Of a stretch of 14,941 bases of DNA, positions 1 through 8,760 are shown piece after piece; position 1 is the stretch's first letter, and every line of letters starts with the position of its first letter. The stretch lies in assembly GCA_014885115.2 (NCBI GenBank), contig WKLE02005454.1:1-14941 (forward strand). Reading direction: 5' to 3'. This DNA is from Asterionellopsis glacialis. Taxonomy: Eukaryota > Bacillariophyta > Plagiogrammaphyceae > Rhaphoneidales > Asterionellopsidaceae. The notes under the pieces were generated by a model, which worked only from the letters and a program-made list of their open reading frames with translations, did no database searches and was not told where the DNA came from. Both the position numbers and the translations under genes were made by a program.

Positions 1-2
1 CT

Positions 3-302
3 ACTATCGGTTCATTTCTACCTCGAAATTATGAAGAGGACGACGATTATAATGATGTTAATCCTTTTGGTGATTTGGCAAAATCTTTGTTAGTTGTTGA
101 CAAATCAACGCAACAACAAGAAAATGATCTAACTCAACCTCTACTTGACGAAAATCAACACGATGAAGAAGAAGGGGACGCCGTTCACGAAGGTGGTCAG
201 TCAAAACAAAATGAAGAAGTTTTAGAGGAGGGCGACAGAGAGGACAATAGTGGTGCATTGCATTGTCAAGAAGATTCTGTTCCAGAGATTGCTCGTGTTT
301 GA
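3..302 (+). CDS. C-terminal end of an unidentified acidic protein (partial, enters from the left edge)
   Basis: The frame is open from the first complete codon at position 3 to a TGA at 300-302, followed at once by TAG in the same frame. About 99 codons are visible and no start is in the window, so this is the 3' part of a gene that begins further left. The tail is hydrophilic and strongly acidic: it opens with an EEDDD stretch, has an NPF tripeptide (a possible EH-domain ligand), a TQPLLDE segment of the kind seen in cytoplasmic tails of membrane proteins, then a Glu/Asp/Gln-rich end. There is no domain I can name. It could be the cytosolic tail of a transporter or receptor, but that is a guess. 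It could also be the last exon of a spliced gene; no acceptor site is needed to explain what is seen. Confidence 0.55.
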   Translation, partial: TIGSFLPRNYEEDDDYNDVNPFGDLAKSLLVVDKSTQQQENDLTQPLLDENQHDEEEGDAVHEGGQSKQNEEVLEEGDREDNSGALHCQEDSVPEIARV

Positions 303-1639
303 TAGCGAGGGGGGTGACACAAGTTTGCGATAGGGAAGAACTGTACATTAAAATATCGACAGAATAACAAAACAATGGATCGACTGTTGTGTACGCGCAA
401 ATCAACGTGACAAGCATTTGCTCGAATGATCCACTTTCTTCGATAAATAGACGCCAAAGTAGAAACAGAAAGGAATGGGTGCAGTAAATTTGAATAATGT
501 TCTTGATTATTAACATTTTCAGCTTGTTGCAGTAATTCCAAACAACTTTAATCGGATTCACAAATTTTGACATAATTCCCTTGATCCTTTCCCATCCTAT
601 CCTTTCGCTTTCCTTCTCTTGTGGTACTGTTTTACAACAAAGTATACTGTAACTTAAAGTCTTTCTAGAGATATAATTAGGATGAAAGACCATTTTCTTC
701 CTTCATGGAGGACCGACGACTAATGATAGAATCACAGTCTTGTCCCCAAGAAAACTGAATATTGCTGCACTTGATGAAGTAGTACAAATAAATGAAAAGA
801 TGCAATCCCACGTATAGTGACGTAAGAACAAGCATTTCCTTGTAAACCTTTCCCGAAGCCGGATCTCCACAGGTAGCAACATTAATACCTCAATTCTTCA
901 AGTTGCCAATGGCGCTGCTGAATTGGATGAAGCACTCATTGGGACCAACATCACCTTGGACTTTTGTACATGTGAATGTGTCTGACCAATGGAAAGATGT
1001 TATTACGATGCCTCTAAACGTCCAGTACCTGAAATTTTGGAATGAATATTAAACCCCGTTATTAAATCCAACAACATGAATTCGACGTTAAAAAAACAAC
1101 AGTCTTCCAGTCAAAGTCTACTATGGGTACTTGGGGAGGTATATCGAAAACTCCCAAGCAAAACTTGACTAAAAACAATGTTGAAAGTGAAAACACCAAG
1201 TGTTGCAGGGGGTTAATCCCGAGAATCAGAGTGGTTGGTGTAGCCGTGCCGTTAGTATACTTGTGCAACAGTTGTTCATCATCATTGAGTGTTGAAATAC
1301 GAAATTAAATTCTGTTTCTTGAGTGCCTTGTATGTATTAAATATGCTAAAATAGCGTAATAGGGTCTACTAGTAATAAGGTATGTAGTATACTTCAATAT
1401 CATCTGCGACTGAAACTTGAGTTTCACCGGTAGGGAATACGTCAGTTCCGTTCACGATACTTGTCCTCTTTTGGGGAGTAATGCTTTCTCCTCCTCCCTG
1501 CTTCCACCTCTCTCACTTCTATCTGAACTAGTTATATCGATGGCTTCTTTGTCTCCTCCTCCTCCTTTGCTGTGCCTTGATCTGTTGCAGGGTAAGATAA
1601 CAAAAGTAGCAGTTACCATCAATATAAAAATCAAGGACA
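303..1639. other. Convergent spacer, no confident gene
   Basis: This 1.3 kb lies between the 3' end of the left-edge gene (+) and the 3' end of the oxidase pseudogene (-), so it should hold both 3' UTRs. Short open frames on both strands lack recognisable motifs. The only one with balanced composition is on the + strand, open from 846 to a TAA at 1050-1052, with ATG at 909 (47 residues, Trp/Leu-rich); I do not call it a gene. The part from about 1452 to 1640 may be the former 3' coding end of the oxidase in a shifted frame (see findings). Confidence 0.5.
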
Positions 1640-2175
1640 TCATCCAGTTGTCCATTTGATAGTGAGAACGGAGACTATCTCCTCCAAAATCAGCATATTT
1701 TTCTGCATTAGAAGACAAGCTATCAATAGAGTCACAAAGGTGCACCCGACTGCAAACGTGGTTTTCTTTGGGTGCTGTGTCAAGGACTGCGTCTTCATGG
1801 ATGTCACAGGGCAGGATGGAAATTCAGTTCTAGACTGTAAGAAGGGTGTGCCACAATTGGGATAGTCATCTGGTAGCCATGTACCATCTTCTGGTGATGA
1901 ATAGTTGCCCACATTCAGAATCAGGGCCATTCCATTTTCACGATGAAGCTCGAGATGACAATGGATGAACCACAGGGCTGGATCACCAGTCCGAATGCGA
2001 GTTACTACTGCTCCGCCTGCTGGCATGAGGACTGTGTCTTTTAACACAGCCTGATGATGAGGGATATTATCTAGTAATTTTAGTGCTTCTGTCGATTCAT
2101 AGATAGTTGGTAACCTACAATTTTCCAAGGAACAATCTTTTACCTTATCAGGTATATGAATGTCAAGAACTTCCA

Positions 2176-2258
2176 CTGATTATACAAACCAAAAGATTTA
2201 GATGGAGTAAACAACTAAAGCAAAAAAAGGATTGAAGCAATGTTAAAAATCAACTTAC
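2176..2258 (-). other. Intron 2 of the multicopper oxidase (83 bp, phase 1)
   Basis: The donor GTAAGT follows the HLHGLK codons plus one base. The acceptor is CAG, preceded by a pyrimidine-rich run. Splicing rebuilds an ATG codon (a+tg) and gives HLHGLKMEVLDIHIP, which continues the third cupredoxin domain. Confidence 0.85.
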
Positions 2259-2766
2259 TCTTGAGTCCATGTAAATGCATTGGATGGTGCACTAAAGACT
2301 TATTTCTCCATACAGTTATTCTGTCTGACTGCGCAGGCACGTGCAAAACGGCACTACTTGGATGCATGTCTTTGGAAGGGTCAAAATCAGAACTGAGCAT
2401 TGTGAACTTGGGGTTAACATGTTGTATATATTTACCTTTGTCAATTCGAACAAAATGGGCCAACTTCGGTGGTGTTGAGAACTGAAAGTCCACTGTATGC
2501 ACTTCTGAAGGTTCGTCGGAGATCAATCTTCTTCCTGCAAGAACCTCACTTGTCTCTTTGTCATATTGTAAGTCTGTGATAGATAAGCACCCTCCATTAT
2601 TTACTGCATTATCAGTTTCATGTTTACTGTAACAATTTAGAGTGAGTCGTTCAGTTGTCCTCATGAGACTTTCAATTGGTCCACTTGGATCTAGAATAGA
2701 ACTTCCATCAATGTTAGAATCAACTGTCTCAGGGCTTGTTACACTCAAGATTGCTCTGATGTCATT

Positions 2767-2911
2767 CTGTTGGACAACCAGGAGCCGCAGGGAACATTAA
2801 AGAAGGAAGGGTTAAAGATTGTTTGACAAAGGGAGAAAGTAACACACAAACCATCACTATTTATGAGAGGACTGGCCTGAAACCAAAGCCATATAAAGAT
2901 GGTGTACTTAC
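2767..2911 (-). other. Intron 1 of the multicopper oxidase (145 bp, phase 0)
   Basis: The donor reads GTAAGT directly after the codons for KQGYQ, and the acceptor CAG lies directly before the codons for NDIRAIL. Joining gives GYQ-NDIRAIL, the expected run at the end of the second cupredoxin domain, and the flanking frames only connect through this splice. Confidence 0.85.
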
Positions 2912-4406
2912 TTGATATCCCTGTTTAGTCAACTCAAGAGTGTCGGCACGTATCCAGAACCGGTCTCCCTCTTCGACATTATTTGGAACGGTGATTAGAA
3001 CATCAAACCACTCTGCCGCATTTAAAATTACCTCTTGGACTTCTAATGGGATCACTGGTTCAGAGTCAGAAGCCACAACAGTCATGGGAAATCCATCAAT
3101 ATGAATCCGAAAAGCAAAATGTGTTGTAGGCGGAATTTGTAGGTTTCTCCCAGGACAACCTGGATAATCTCCCTCAACTTTCCATTACAAGTACCAAATT
3201 CCTATGAGACTGTTCCCACGAAGAATCCATTGTCATCCTTGGTCACAACTGCTGGATTAAAATCACCAATTTTTTTTGCATAGCGTATAGCATCTGATTC
3301 TAGAAACCCATCTGAAAAGAAAAGGATTCGTTCTTTATCATATGCCATGGGGTTCTGGTAGTTGACCTAATTTCTATTGCTGTTTAGATTATCTACTAAC
3401 TCCTTTGCTATGCCACCAGGAGGGTGCACGATCAAAGGTCCACGTACAGCATTGTAGCTGTTTATGCCGAGATTACCACTGTGAGTATGGTACCAGTAAG
3501 TACCTGGCATTTCTTCTAGTGAAGTTGTAAATGAACTGCTCTTGGGGGGGATACCGGGCATTGAGTGATTCCAGTCACACCATCATGTTCCAATACCTTT
3601 CTTATTTCAAAACCGTGCCAATGCACAGACAGACCGGTTGACTGGAGTGAGTTGATAAGAGTAACTGCCAGTTGGTCATGAGCTTGAACATGAATGGGTG
3701 GTCCCATTAGAGGTGAAGCAGTAGTGCTCGTGTCACCTTTCTTGATTACTGCAGCTGAAAGATAATCTGGCAAATGCTGCCGTTGATGTTCAGGTGGCCA
3801 TTTGTGATAAATGGATGTAGTGGATGGTAGCGTCTTTACCAATAGTACGAAGGTTGATTGAACATTTTGTATTAAAGGTCTGGTTGATCCTCCAGTCATG
3901 GTATGATTTGAAATATCATAAGGTTCAGCTTTTCTCAAATCATCCTGATTTTCTGGCCGATGAACAGAATTAGTTGCTTGCCAACGAGGACCAATAGAAC
4001 CATCAGCTGCCGCATCAACACCAGCATTATCATTTCCATCTAATTGTTTAATTTTGCGATGGTGATCAGAGCTTTTGAAAAGATGATGCAGAGATGACTT
4101 GATCTTATTCTTTACCAGGAATGCTAGTTTATTAGGTCCGCCAACATGACCAACTCTAGCAGCTGGATCAGTTTCTGGTCCACCGTCATCATCTGCAGAA
4201 AAAAACTGAGACAAGTCTGTATCTGTTGTATGAGATGAAATCAAACCGGATACATCACTATCGCCATACGTAGTAGTGCTGTCTGCTTTATTAGATGGTC
4301 AATAAACAGCAACATCGTCAGCCGCATCAACACCAACGAGGTGTCCAATGGTGGCAGTGGCGGCCATGGAGAAGAAATGCAGACAAGGAAGAAGAAACTT
4401 GTTCAT

Positions 4407-4992
4407 ATGGAAGAACCAAAAAAAGGAACACAGAAGAAGCAGAAGTGGATAGACAGAAAGATAGATAGACAGAGTCAGACAATCAACAAAATGAAATATC
4501 AATACAGTACAAAGAGAATGAAAGACAGAAAATCAGTACAGATCACCAAGCTTTTTCATTTTGACTTGAACTTTGATTATCATAGACTACTCGTAATGGC
4601 TGTTGTACAAACAAACAAATCTCAAAAACTCACACATGTACAGACACATCAACATCGTTGAATCAACACAGTTAAAAAGACTCAGGACGATAGTCTTGGT
4701 CTTTGATATCTTTACCGGTACGTACCTTCAAAATCTTTTGGGTCTCCCTTATAAGAATCAATCTGTTGTTTGTTTATTAGCTAAAGTTGATAGTTGAAAG
4801 CCAAATATGCTGTAAGCAACAAGGGCAATCAATGCGATTATGTAGCCCTTCTAGAGTAGTCCATGGGATATGCAAAACTGGAAAGAATTTCAGGTGTGTC
4901 ATCGAAGGACAAGCCCCTTGTTTGCCAAATGTTTATTGCTGTTAAGAATGTGAAAGGGTGACAGCAGCAGGTATACAAAAGCTTAGAAGTCA
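4407..4992. other. 5' flank of the oxidase, no gene seen
   Basis: This holds the presumed 5' UTR and promoter side of the minus-strand oxidase. The oxidase frame stays open upstream of the chosen ATG at 4406 to 4502 and encodes a Leu/Phe-rich run, which I read as pyrimidine-rich leader rather than protein. No further structure is evident. Confidence 0.4.
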
Positions 4993-5076
4993 AAAGATAC
5001 ATAGATCTTACCTTTTGTGCGAAGCCAGTTTTTTAAAGATACAAAGATCTTACCTTTCGTGTGAAGCCAGTTTCTT
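4993..5076. repeat. 42-bp tandem duplication, two copies
   Basis: Copy 1 is 4993-5034 and copy 2 is 5035-5076, adjacent and in the same orientation. They match at 38 of 42 positions. Each contains AGATCTTACCTTT and GAAGCCAGTTT. No coding potential. Confidence 0.85.
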
Positions 5077-5132
5077 CCTATCAGGATTTTGTAGGAAAAT
5101 ACATACAGATAATTTTTGTTGATTTATTATTA

Positions 5133-5499
5133 TGACATCAGCAAATGGTCATTTTTAGTGTACAAGGTCATGCAATTGCTCATGCTTTGTCTGTTTGTGC
5201 AGGCATCCTTGAATCTTGAATCTCAACTTGATTGAGAAATCAAGAATACAGCATGATATGATGTCACAAAATCTGTTTAAAAGTATATACTCATTCTATC
5301 CAATAGTAAAGTTTTAAGTTTAATTGTAAAAATCACTCATTCTATGGAATTTTGAAGATATTAACTATAAAACTACAGTAGTGTCAGGTTGTTGTCTTTC
5401 AATACCAGGTATGAAAAATGGGCCTTGTCTTAGGCCTGTTCAGTGCACATCAAGGTGATGTCATATATTGAAGTGTTGTTGACCAATCATATGATGTCA
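5133..5499. promoter_or_regulatory. Cluster of four TGATGTCA octamers (possible bZIP-type sites)
   Basis: TGATGTCA occurs at 5259-5266, 5456-5463 and 5492-5499, and as its complement TGACATCA at 5133-5140. Two of the copies share the longer context ATATGATGTCACA. The octamer differs by one base from the palindromic CRE TGACGTCA bound by bZIP proteins. The cluster lies 0.7-1.1 kb upstream of the oxidase pseudogene start. Binding is inference, and the sites could simply be remnants of a repeat. Confidence 0.3.
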
Positions 5500-5919
5500 C
5501 AGATTGGAATGTATTAACCGTTCAAAGTACCAGTACTGTTGACATACAACAAGAACTAAATTTTACTTCAATTTTATTTTGCCATGTCAAAATGAATATT
5601 GTGACAGTGATCACATCAAAATTAATGCTACCCTCCTAAAAAGTAGCAATCAACTAATTGCACAACAAGATAACAACAAAAGGAAAAGTAGGAAAATAAA
5701 TTTTTGATTTTGGTTAGGCCTAAATTATTCATGTAGGTTGATTGTCGTTTCTCGTTTGTGATTGTGGACAGATGTAAGGTGTCACCAGATAATTGTAAAA
5801 TTTCCAAACACAGCTCTTCTTTTGTTTTGTCAAATAATATCCAATTTTTATTTCCAACAAAATTGCACACAAAAGCAATGGTAAAAACCCACCTGCTATG
5901 ACTTATGCCTGTAAGTTAT
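5500..5919. other. AT-rich spacer, nothing recognised
   Basis: No coding region, RNA gene or clear repeat found. Several A/T homopolymer stretches. Confidence 0.4.
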
Positions 5920-6240
5920 AATATAATAAATAAAAAATAGCAAGGTGGTTAGAGAAACAAAAAATTCATCGTGATAAAAAAGCATTGGCAGTGCCTTGAC
6001 AAACACCTGAAATCACTCAAAACCAAGTTTTGTCAAACTCAGCACAATAGTAGCAGCCCAAATTAGTACACAAAACAAGGCTGCAAAAAAGTGCTTTGTT
6101 TCATTGATACTGTGTGTTGTTACGCCATTGTCATTGGTGTGCAACAGCGCATGTATTTAGCATGGTGCATGGTGCAAACCAGCAATCAGAACAAATAGTG
6201 AGTTATAAAAAGCACATACCACATAAAGGAGCAGCAAAAG
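5920..6240 (+). repeat. Dispersed repeat, copy A (diverged)
   Basis: This segment aligns in direct orientation with 8050-8400. Shared blocks in order include TTAGAGAAA, GCATTGG, AAATCACT, CAGCACAA, CAGCCCAAATTA, ACTGTGTGTTGTTAC, CCATTG, GTGTGCAACA and GTGCAAAC, with substitutions and indels between. There is no open frame, so it is probably a non-autonomous mobile element or an old segmental duplication. Its boundaries are approximate. Confidence 0.65.
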
Positions 6241-6299
6241 TTATAAAACAGCAAATAGAGCATACATCACATACTAGAAATTTGACGTAGAATTTGTGT

Positions 6300-6338
6300 A
6301 GCCACATACTAAGAATATCACATAATATATGTGTGGCT
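6300..6338. repeat. Small stem-loop
   Basis: AGCCACAT at 6300-6307 is complementary to ATGTGTGGCT at 6329-6338, apart from two extra bases in the right arm, around an AT-rich loop. It sits just beside the larger foldback at 6345-6465. Confidence 0.4.
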
Positions 6339-6344
6339 GAGCAA

Positions 6345-6465
6345 CAGGCCTAGCATTAGGACCATTTTCCTCAGCAAATTGATATCTGTATTTTTAGGTC
6401 TGTACCAAGTTTTACAAAGGTGCAGAGATTCAATTTCAGTAAAAATGGGTCCAACATTAGGCCTG
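6345..6465. repeat. Imperfect 121-bp foldback
   Basis: The ends are complementary: CAGGCCTA at 6345-6352 matches the reverse complement of 6458-6465, and the 24-base arms pair at about 17 positions. Similarity continues inward in pieces (AAATTG and TCTG on both arms). This resembles a small decayed inverted-repeat element. Confidence 0.4.
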
Positions 6466-6595
6466 CTTAAGGCTATAAAAAGGCTAATAGTAGGACAATC
6501 TCTTTCTATTAGTAAAATAAGCACCTTCTAGTACTTGTTTTGAATCAAGCATTGAATTACCCAATGGGCCAACCCTTACTGCATGATAAAAACAT

Positions 6596-6642
6596 AACTG
6601 AACCTGTTTATGTCAACTAACAAAAACAGGTTCAGTTTTTTT
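6596..6642. repeat. Perfect 14-bp stem-loop followed by T7
   Basis: AACTGAACCTGTTT at 6596-6609 is the exact reverse complement of 6624-6637, with a 14-base loop, and a run of seven T starts at 6636. The shape recalls an RNA 3'-end hairpin, but no associated transcript is evident. Confidence 0.5.
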
Positions 6643-7083
6643 CACAGAGCACCAAATTTTGGCCTTACCACGTAACAAAAGCAAAAATGTCAGGGTTGGA
6701 AAACATCTTGAACCAAGAATCAGACTACTTCACTTGAGATCTGTCTGACTTGGTCCTTCATGTTCTCTATGGATGTATATTATTATTGCTAGTCCTGATG
6801 TAGGACCTCTATCTGTGTGTACGGTGCCTTTTGCAATATGGATTTGATTTTGGTCAACACACCATGACAATTGACGTGACCATTGTATACTTTGCAGAGA
6901 AAAAAATGACAAATAACAATCTTCCAAGCATCCTTCAAATGAATGGTAAACAAAAAAAACTGAAACAGAGGAGAGTTGGTTTATTGTTGTGTGTTTTTAC
7001 AATTCTTATGAGTGACTCTTTGACAAAATTTGTTGATTTTTTGCATTATTATCTGCATCTCTGTCCATGTAAAGCACCAACAT
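6643..7083. other. Spacer, no confident gene
   Basis: Short open frames occur on both strands (for example minus 6730-6927), without motifs or plausible starts. No repeat recognised. Confidence 0.35.
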
Positions 7084-7087
7084 AGAA

Positions 7088-7685
7088 GAGTTGTTCCAGG
7101 ATTAGGTGGACCAACTTGTGACATCTGGTCCGTAGACTCCACGTAGACCCAAAATTCATATTTTTGAATTATACACATATTCATTTATTAATACTTTTAT
7201 ATACTTTGAAATTTTCAATATATGTATTCATACTTTAATAATGTTATACTACTGAAAAATATACAATATATTTATACATATATCCGACTTGTATCAAAAT
7301 TGAATGCAATGACGGCCTTGCCAGTGCACTTTGGGGCATTGCAGGCTCCCTCAACGGACAAAAATTGGCTGTTGCGCCCAGATCTCTTCCGATCAATCTT
7401 GCAAAATGGTGCTGTTTGCGGTACCGATTTCTCGACAACCAGCCATTTTTACCTAAAAACCACCAGTGGCGTTCCATGCAGAAGCTCCTTGTGCATGGAA
7501 CCCCACTAGTGGTTGTTAGTTGAAAATGGCTGGTTGTCAAGAAATCGGTACCGTAAAATGGTATGTCCATCCTTCCTCACAAAAAAAATAACACGTAAAA
7601 TTACTAGCTTTGATTAATTTGATTCAAAAAATTTTTTATGTCACAGCCCAGTACTGGACTGGTCCACCTAATCCTGGAACAACTC
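7088..7685. mobile_element. MITE-like non-autonomous element with 26-bp terminal inverted repeats
   Basis: The 26 bases at 7088-7113, beginning GAGTTGTTCCAGGATTAG, are the exact reverse complement of 7660-7685. Similarity carries on inward after a gap (TGTGACAT in both arms). The same four bases AGAA lie directly outside each end (7084-7087 and 7686-7689), consistent with a 4-bp target-site duplication. The 598-bp interior encodes no transposase, so the element would depend on an enzyme supplied elsewhere. It holds a GC-richer block at about 7310-7560 that includes a long hairpin. Confidence 0.75.
7420..7552. repeat. 133-bp hairpin inside the MITE-like element
   Basis: The arms 7420-7480 and 7492-7552 are 61 bases each and complementary at 55 positions, around an 11-base loop centred on 7486. 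Both arms are bounded by the KpnI-type palindrome GGTACC. A transcript from either strand would fold into a long near-continuous duplex. Two mirrored open frames over this segment are a by-product of the palindrome, not genes. Confidence 0.85.
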
Positions 7686-7689
7686 AGAA

Positions 7690-8049
7690 CACAGAAGATC
7701 CACCAACTTCATCAGCTACCATCAAAATGAAAGGTTTATTGTTGGCTTCTTGTCATGATCATGATTTTGATTGTGGTTGTTGTCTGTTTTGTTGCACATG
7801 AGTTCAAAGTTTATATTTCAATCAACTTGTCATTGTTAAGTATTTCACTGACTCTATTTCATTACCCCTGCATTTCCATTCTTGTGGTGGGTGGGAAACT
7901 CTGCAACCCTGCAAAAGTAAAACAGCACAAAAATGAATCATTGAAATTTAAGTCACTTTTTGTCACCACAGGTGCAAATTTTTTTAATTTTTAGGGGCAT
8001 CCCGACACATGATTGTCAAACTCTGGAAATGGATTCCACTCCCTGTCAA
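7690..8049. other. Spacer right of the MITE-like element, no gene seen
   Basis: AT-rich, without recognisable coding motifs or repeats. Confidence 0.35.
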
Positions 8050-8400
8050 CAATAATGTTAAATAATGAAATGCCAGAGTAATTAGAGAAAAAAAACAATG
8101 TAATTAAAAGGCATTGGTACAGCATTCACAAACACTCAAAATCACTAGAAAAGCAACTCTTGTTGAATGCAGCACAACAACAGCCCAAATTAATGTGCAA
8201 GATACACTTAAAACACAGCAACCTACCATCATTATTTAATACTACCAATAAATGTGTGGTAGCAATGAGCTTGCATCAAAATACTTTGCTGCATTGGTAC
8301 TGTGTGTTGTTACACCATTGTTGATGTGTGCAACAATGAGTGAATTCTATGCAGAGCAGTGCAAACAAGTATTTCGATAATAGCAAAAAATGAAGAGATA
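8050..8400 (+). repeat. Dispersed repeat, copy B (diverged)
   Basis: Direct-orientation partner of 5920-6240. It has about 70 extra bases at roughly 8205-8280, which contain their own weak inverted repeat (CTACCA...TGGTAG). The best conserved block is ACTGTGTGTTGTTAC followed by CCATTG, at about 8298-8320. Non-coding; boundaries are approximate. Confidence 0.65.
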
Positions 8401-8760
8401 TAAAGCATAAGCTAGATACTGACAAATACACGAAACAAAAAGCATAGCTGAGACAAAAAAAAGAGCAAGCACTAAAAGTTGTTCGTGCCACCTAGAGAGC
8501 TAGACTTTTTCTTTTGAGTGTCACCTGATCAGGTTATGATTCTAAAAATCTGTGTCGCATGACATTAACCTTCACCTTAATATCAATAACCTTCAAAAAC
8601 TGTTGCTTCAACAAAAACATCACATCAAATACAATATTTACAAATCGTCATCAGAGATACTCGTAGATGATGTGGAGAATCGCATTGGTGGCCTTATGCG
8701 ATGCGATAATAATTGAAATTGCGTCTCAATGGTGAGGTTTGCTTATTCGAGTGCAGTCCA
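8401..8760. other. 5' flank of the two-pore channel gene
   Basis: No gene or clear core promoter motif. An in-frame TAA at 8710-8712 closes the channel frame upstream, so the first ATG downstream of it, at 8761, is the likely start. Confidence 0.4.

Larger units (their letters stand above)
1640..4406 (-). pseudogene. Multicopper oxidase (laccase/Fet3-like), three exons, decayed
   Basis: Reading leftward, exon 1 is 4406-2912, exon 2 2766-2259 and exon 3 2175-1640, joined by two GTAAGT/CAG introns. The product would be about 840 residues: a signal-like N-terminus (MNKFLLPCLHFF...), a long low-complexity linker, three cupredoxin domains and a hydrophobic C-terminus. All four copper-binding motifs are visible: HWHG (3612-3623), WYHTH (3481-3495), HHPMHLHG (2266-2289) and HCH-x3-H-x4-M (around 1963), so type 1, 2 and 3 copper sites were present, with a Met axial ligand. 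Membrane-anchored relatives oxidise Fe(II) for iron uptake; laccase-like ones oxidise phenols. The substrate cannot be decided here. Exon 1 carries TGA at 4299-4301, a frameshift at the G7 run 3544-3550, TAG at 3367-3369, TAG at 3202-3204 and a frameshift near 3119-3126. Exons 2 and 3 are clean. Identity as an oxidase is near certain; that it is non-functional rather than mis-assembled is likely. Confidence 0.85.

Noticed and set aside
58..693. Long minus-strand frame across the left edge
   Set aside because: It is antisense to the acidic tail, begins without ATG, and has no recognisable features. The + strand frame ends with a double stop and fits coding better.
3202..3369. UAG reassigned to a sense codon, making the oxidase intact
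   Set aside because: The three intact genes here have no in-frame TAG over about 1,300 codons, and reassignment would not explain the TGA or the two frameshifts.
4299..4340. A short intron removing the TGA near the oxidase N-terminus
   Set aside because: A branch-like CTAAT and an AG acceptor exist just downstream, but no GTAAGT-like donor is found at a plausible distance, unlike the two clear introns. It remains possible.
4341..4661. 106-residue Lys/Gln-rich plus-strand frame
   Set aside because: It is antisense to the oxidase start and its leader; the composition reflects purine-rich DNA.
6318..6531. Opposing frames of 66-68 residues
   Set aside because: They lie over an imperfect foldback, which by itself produces mirrored frames.
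7222..7570. Two open frames of about 100 residues on opposite strands
   Set aside because: They mirror each other because the DNA is a 133-bp palindrome; starts and composition are not gene-like.
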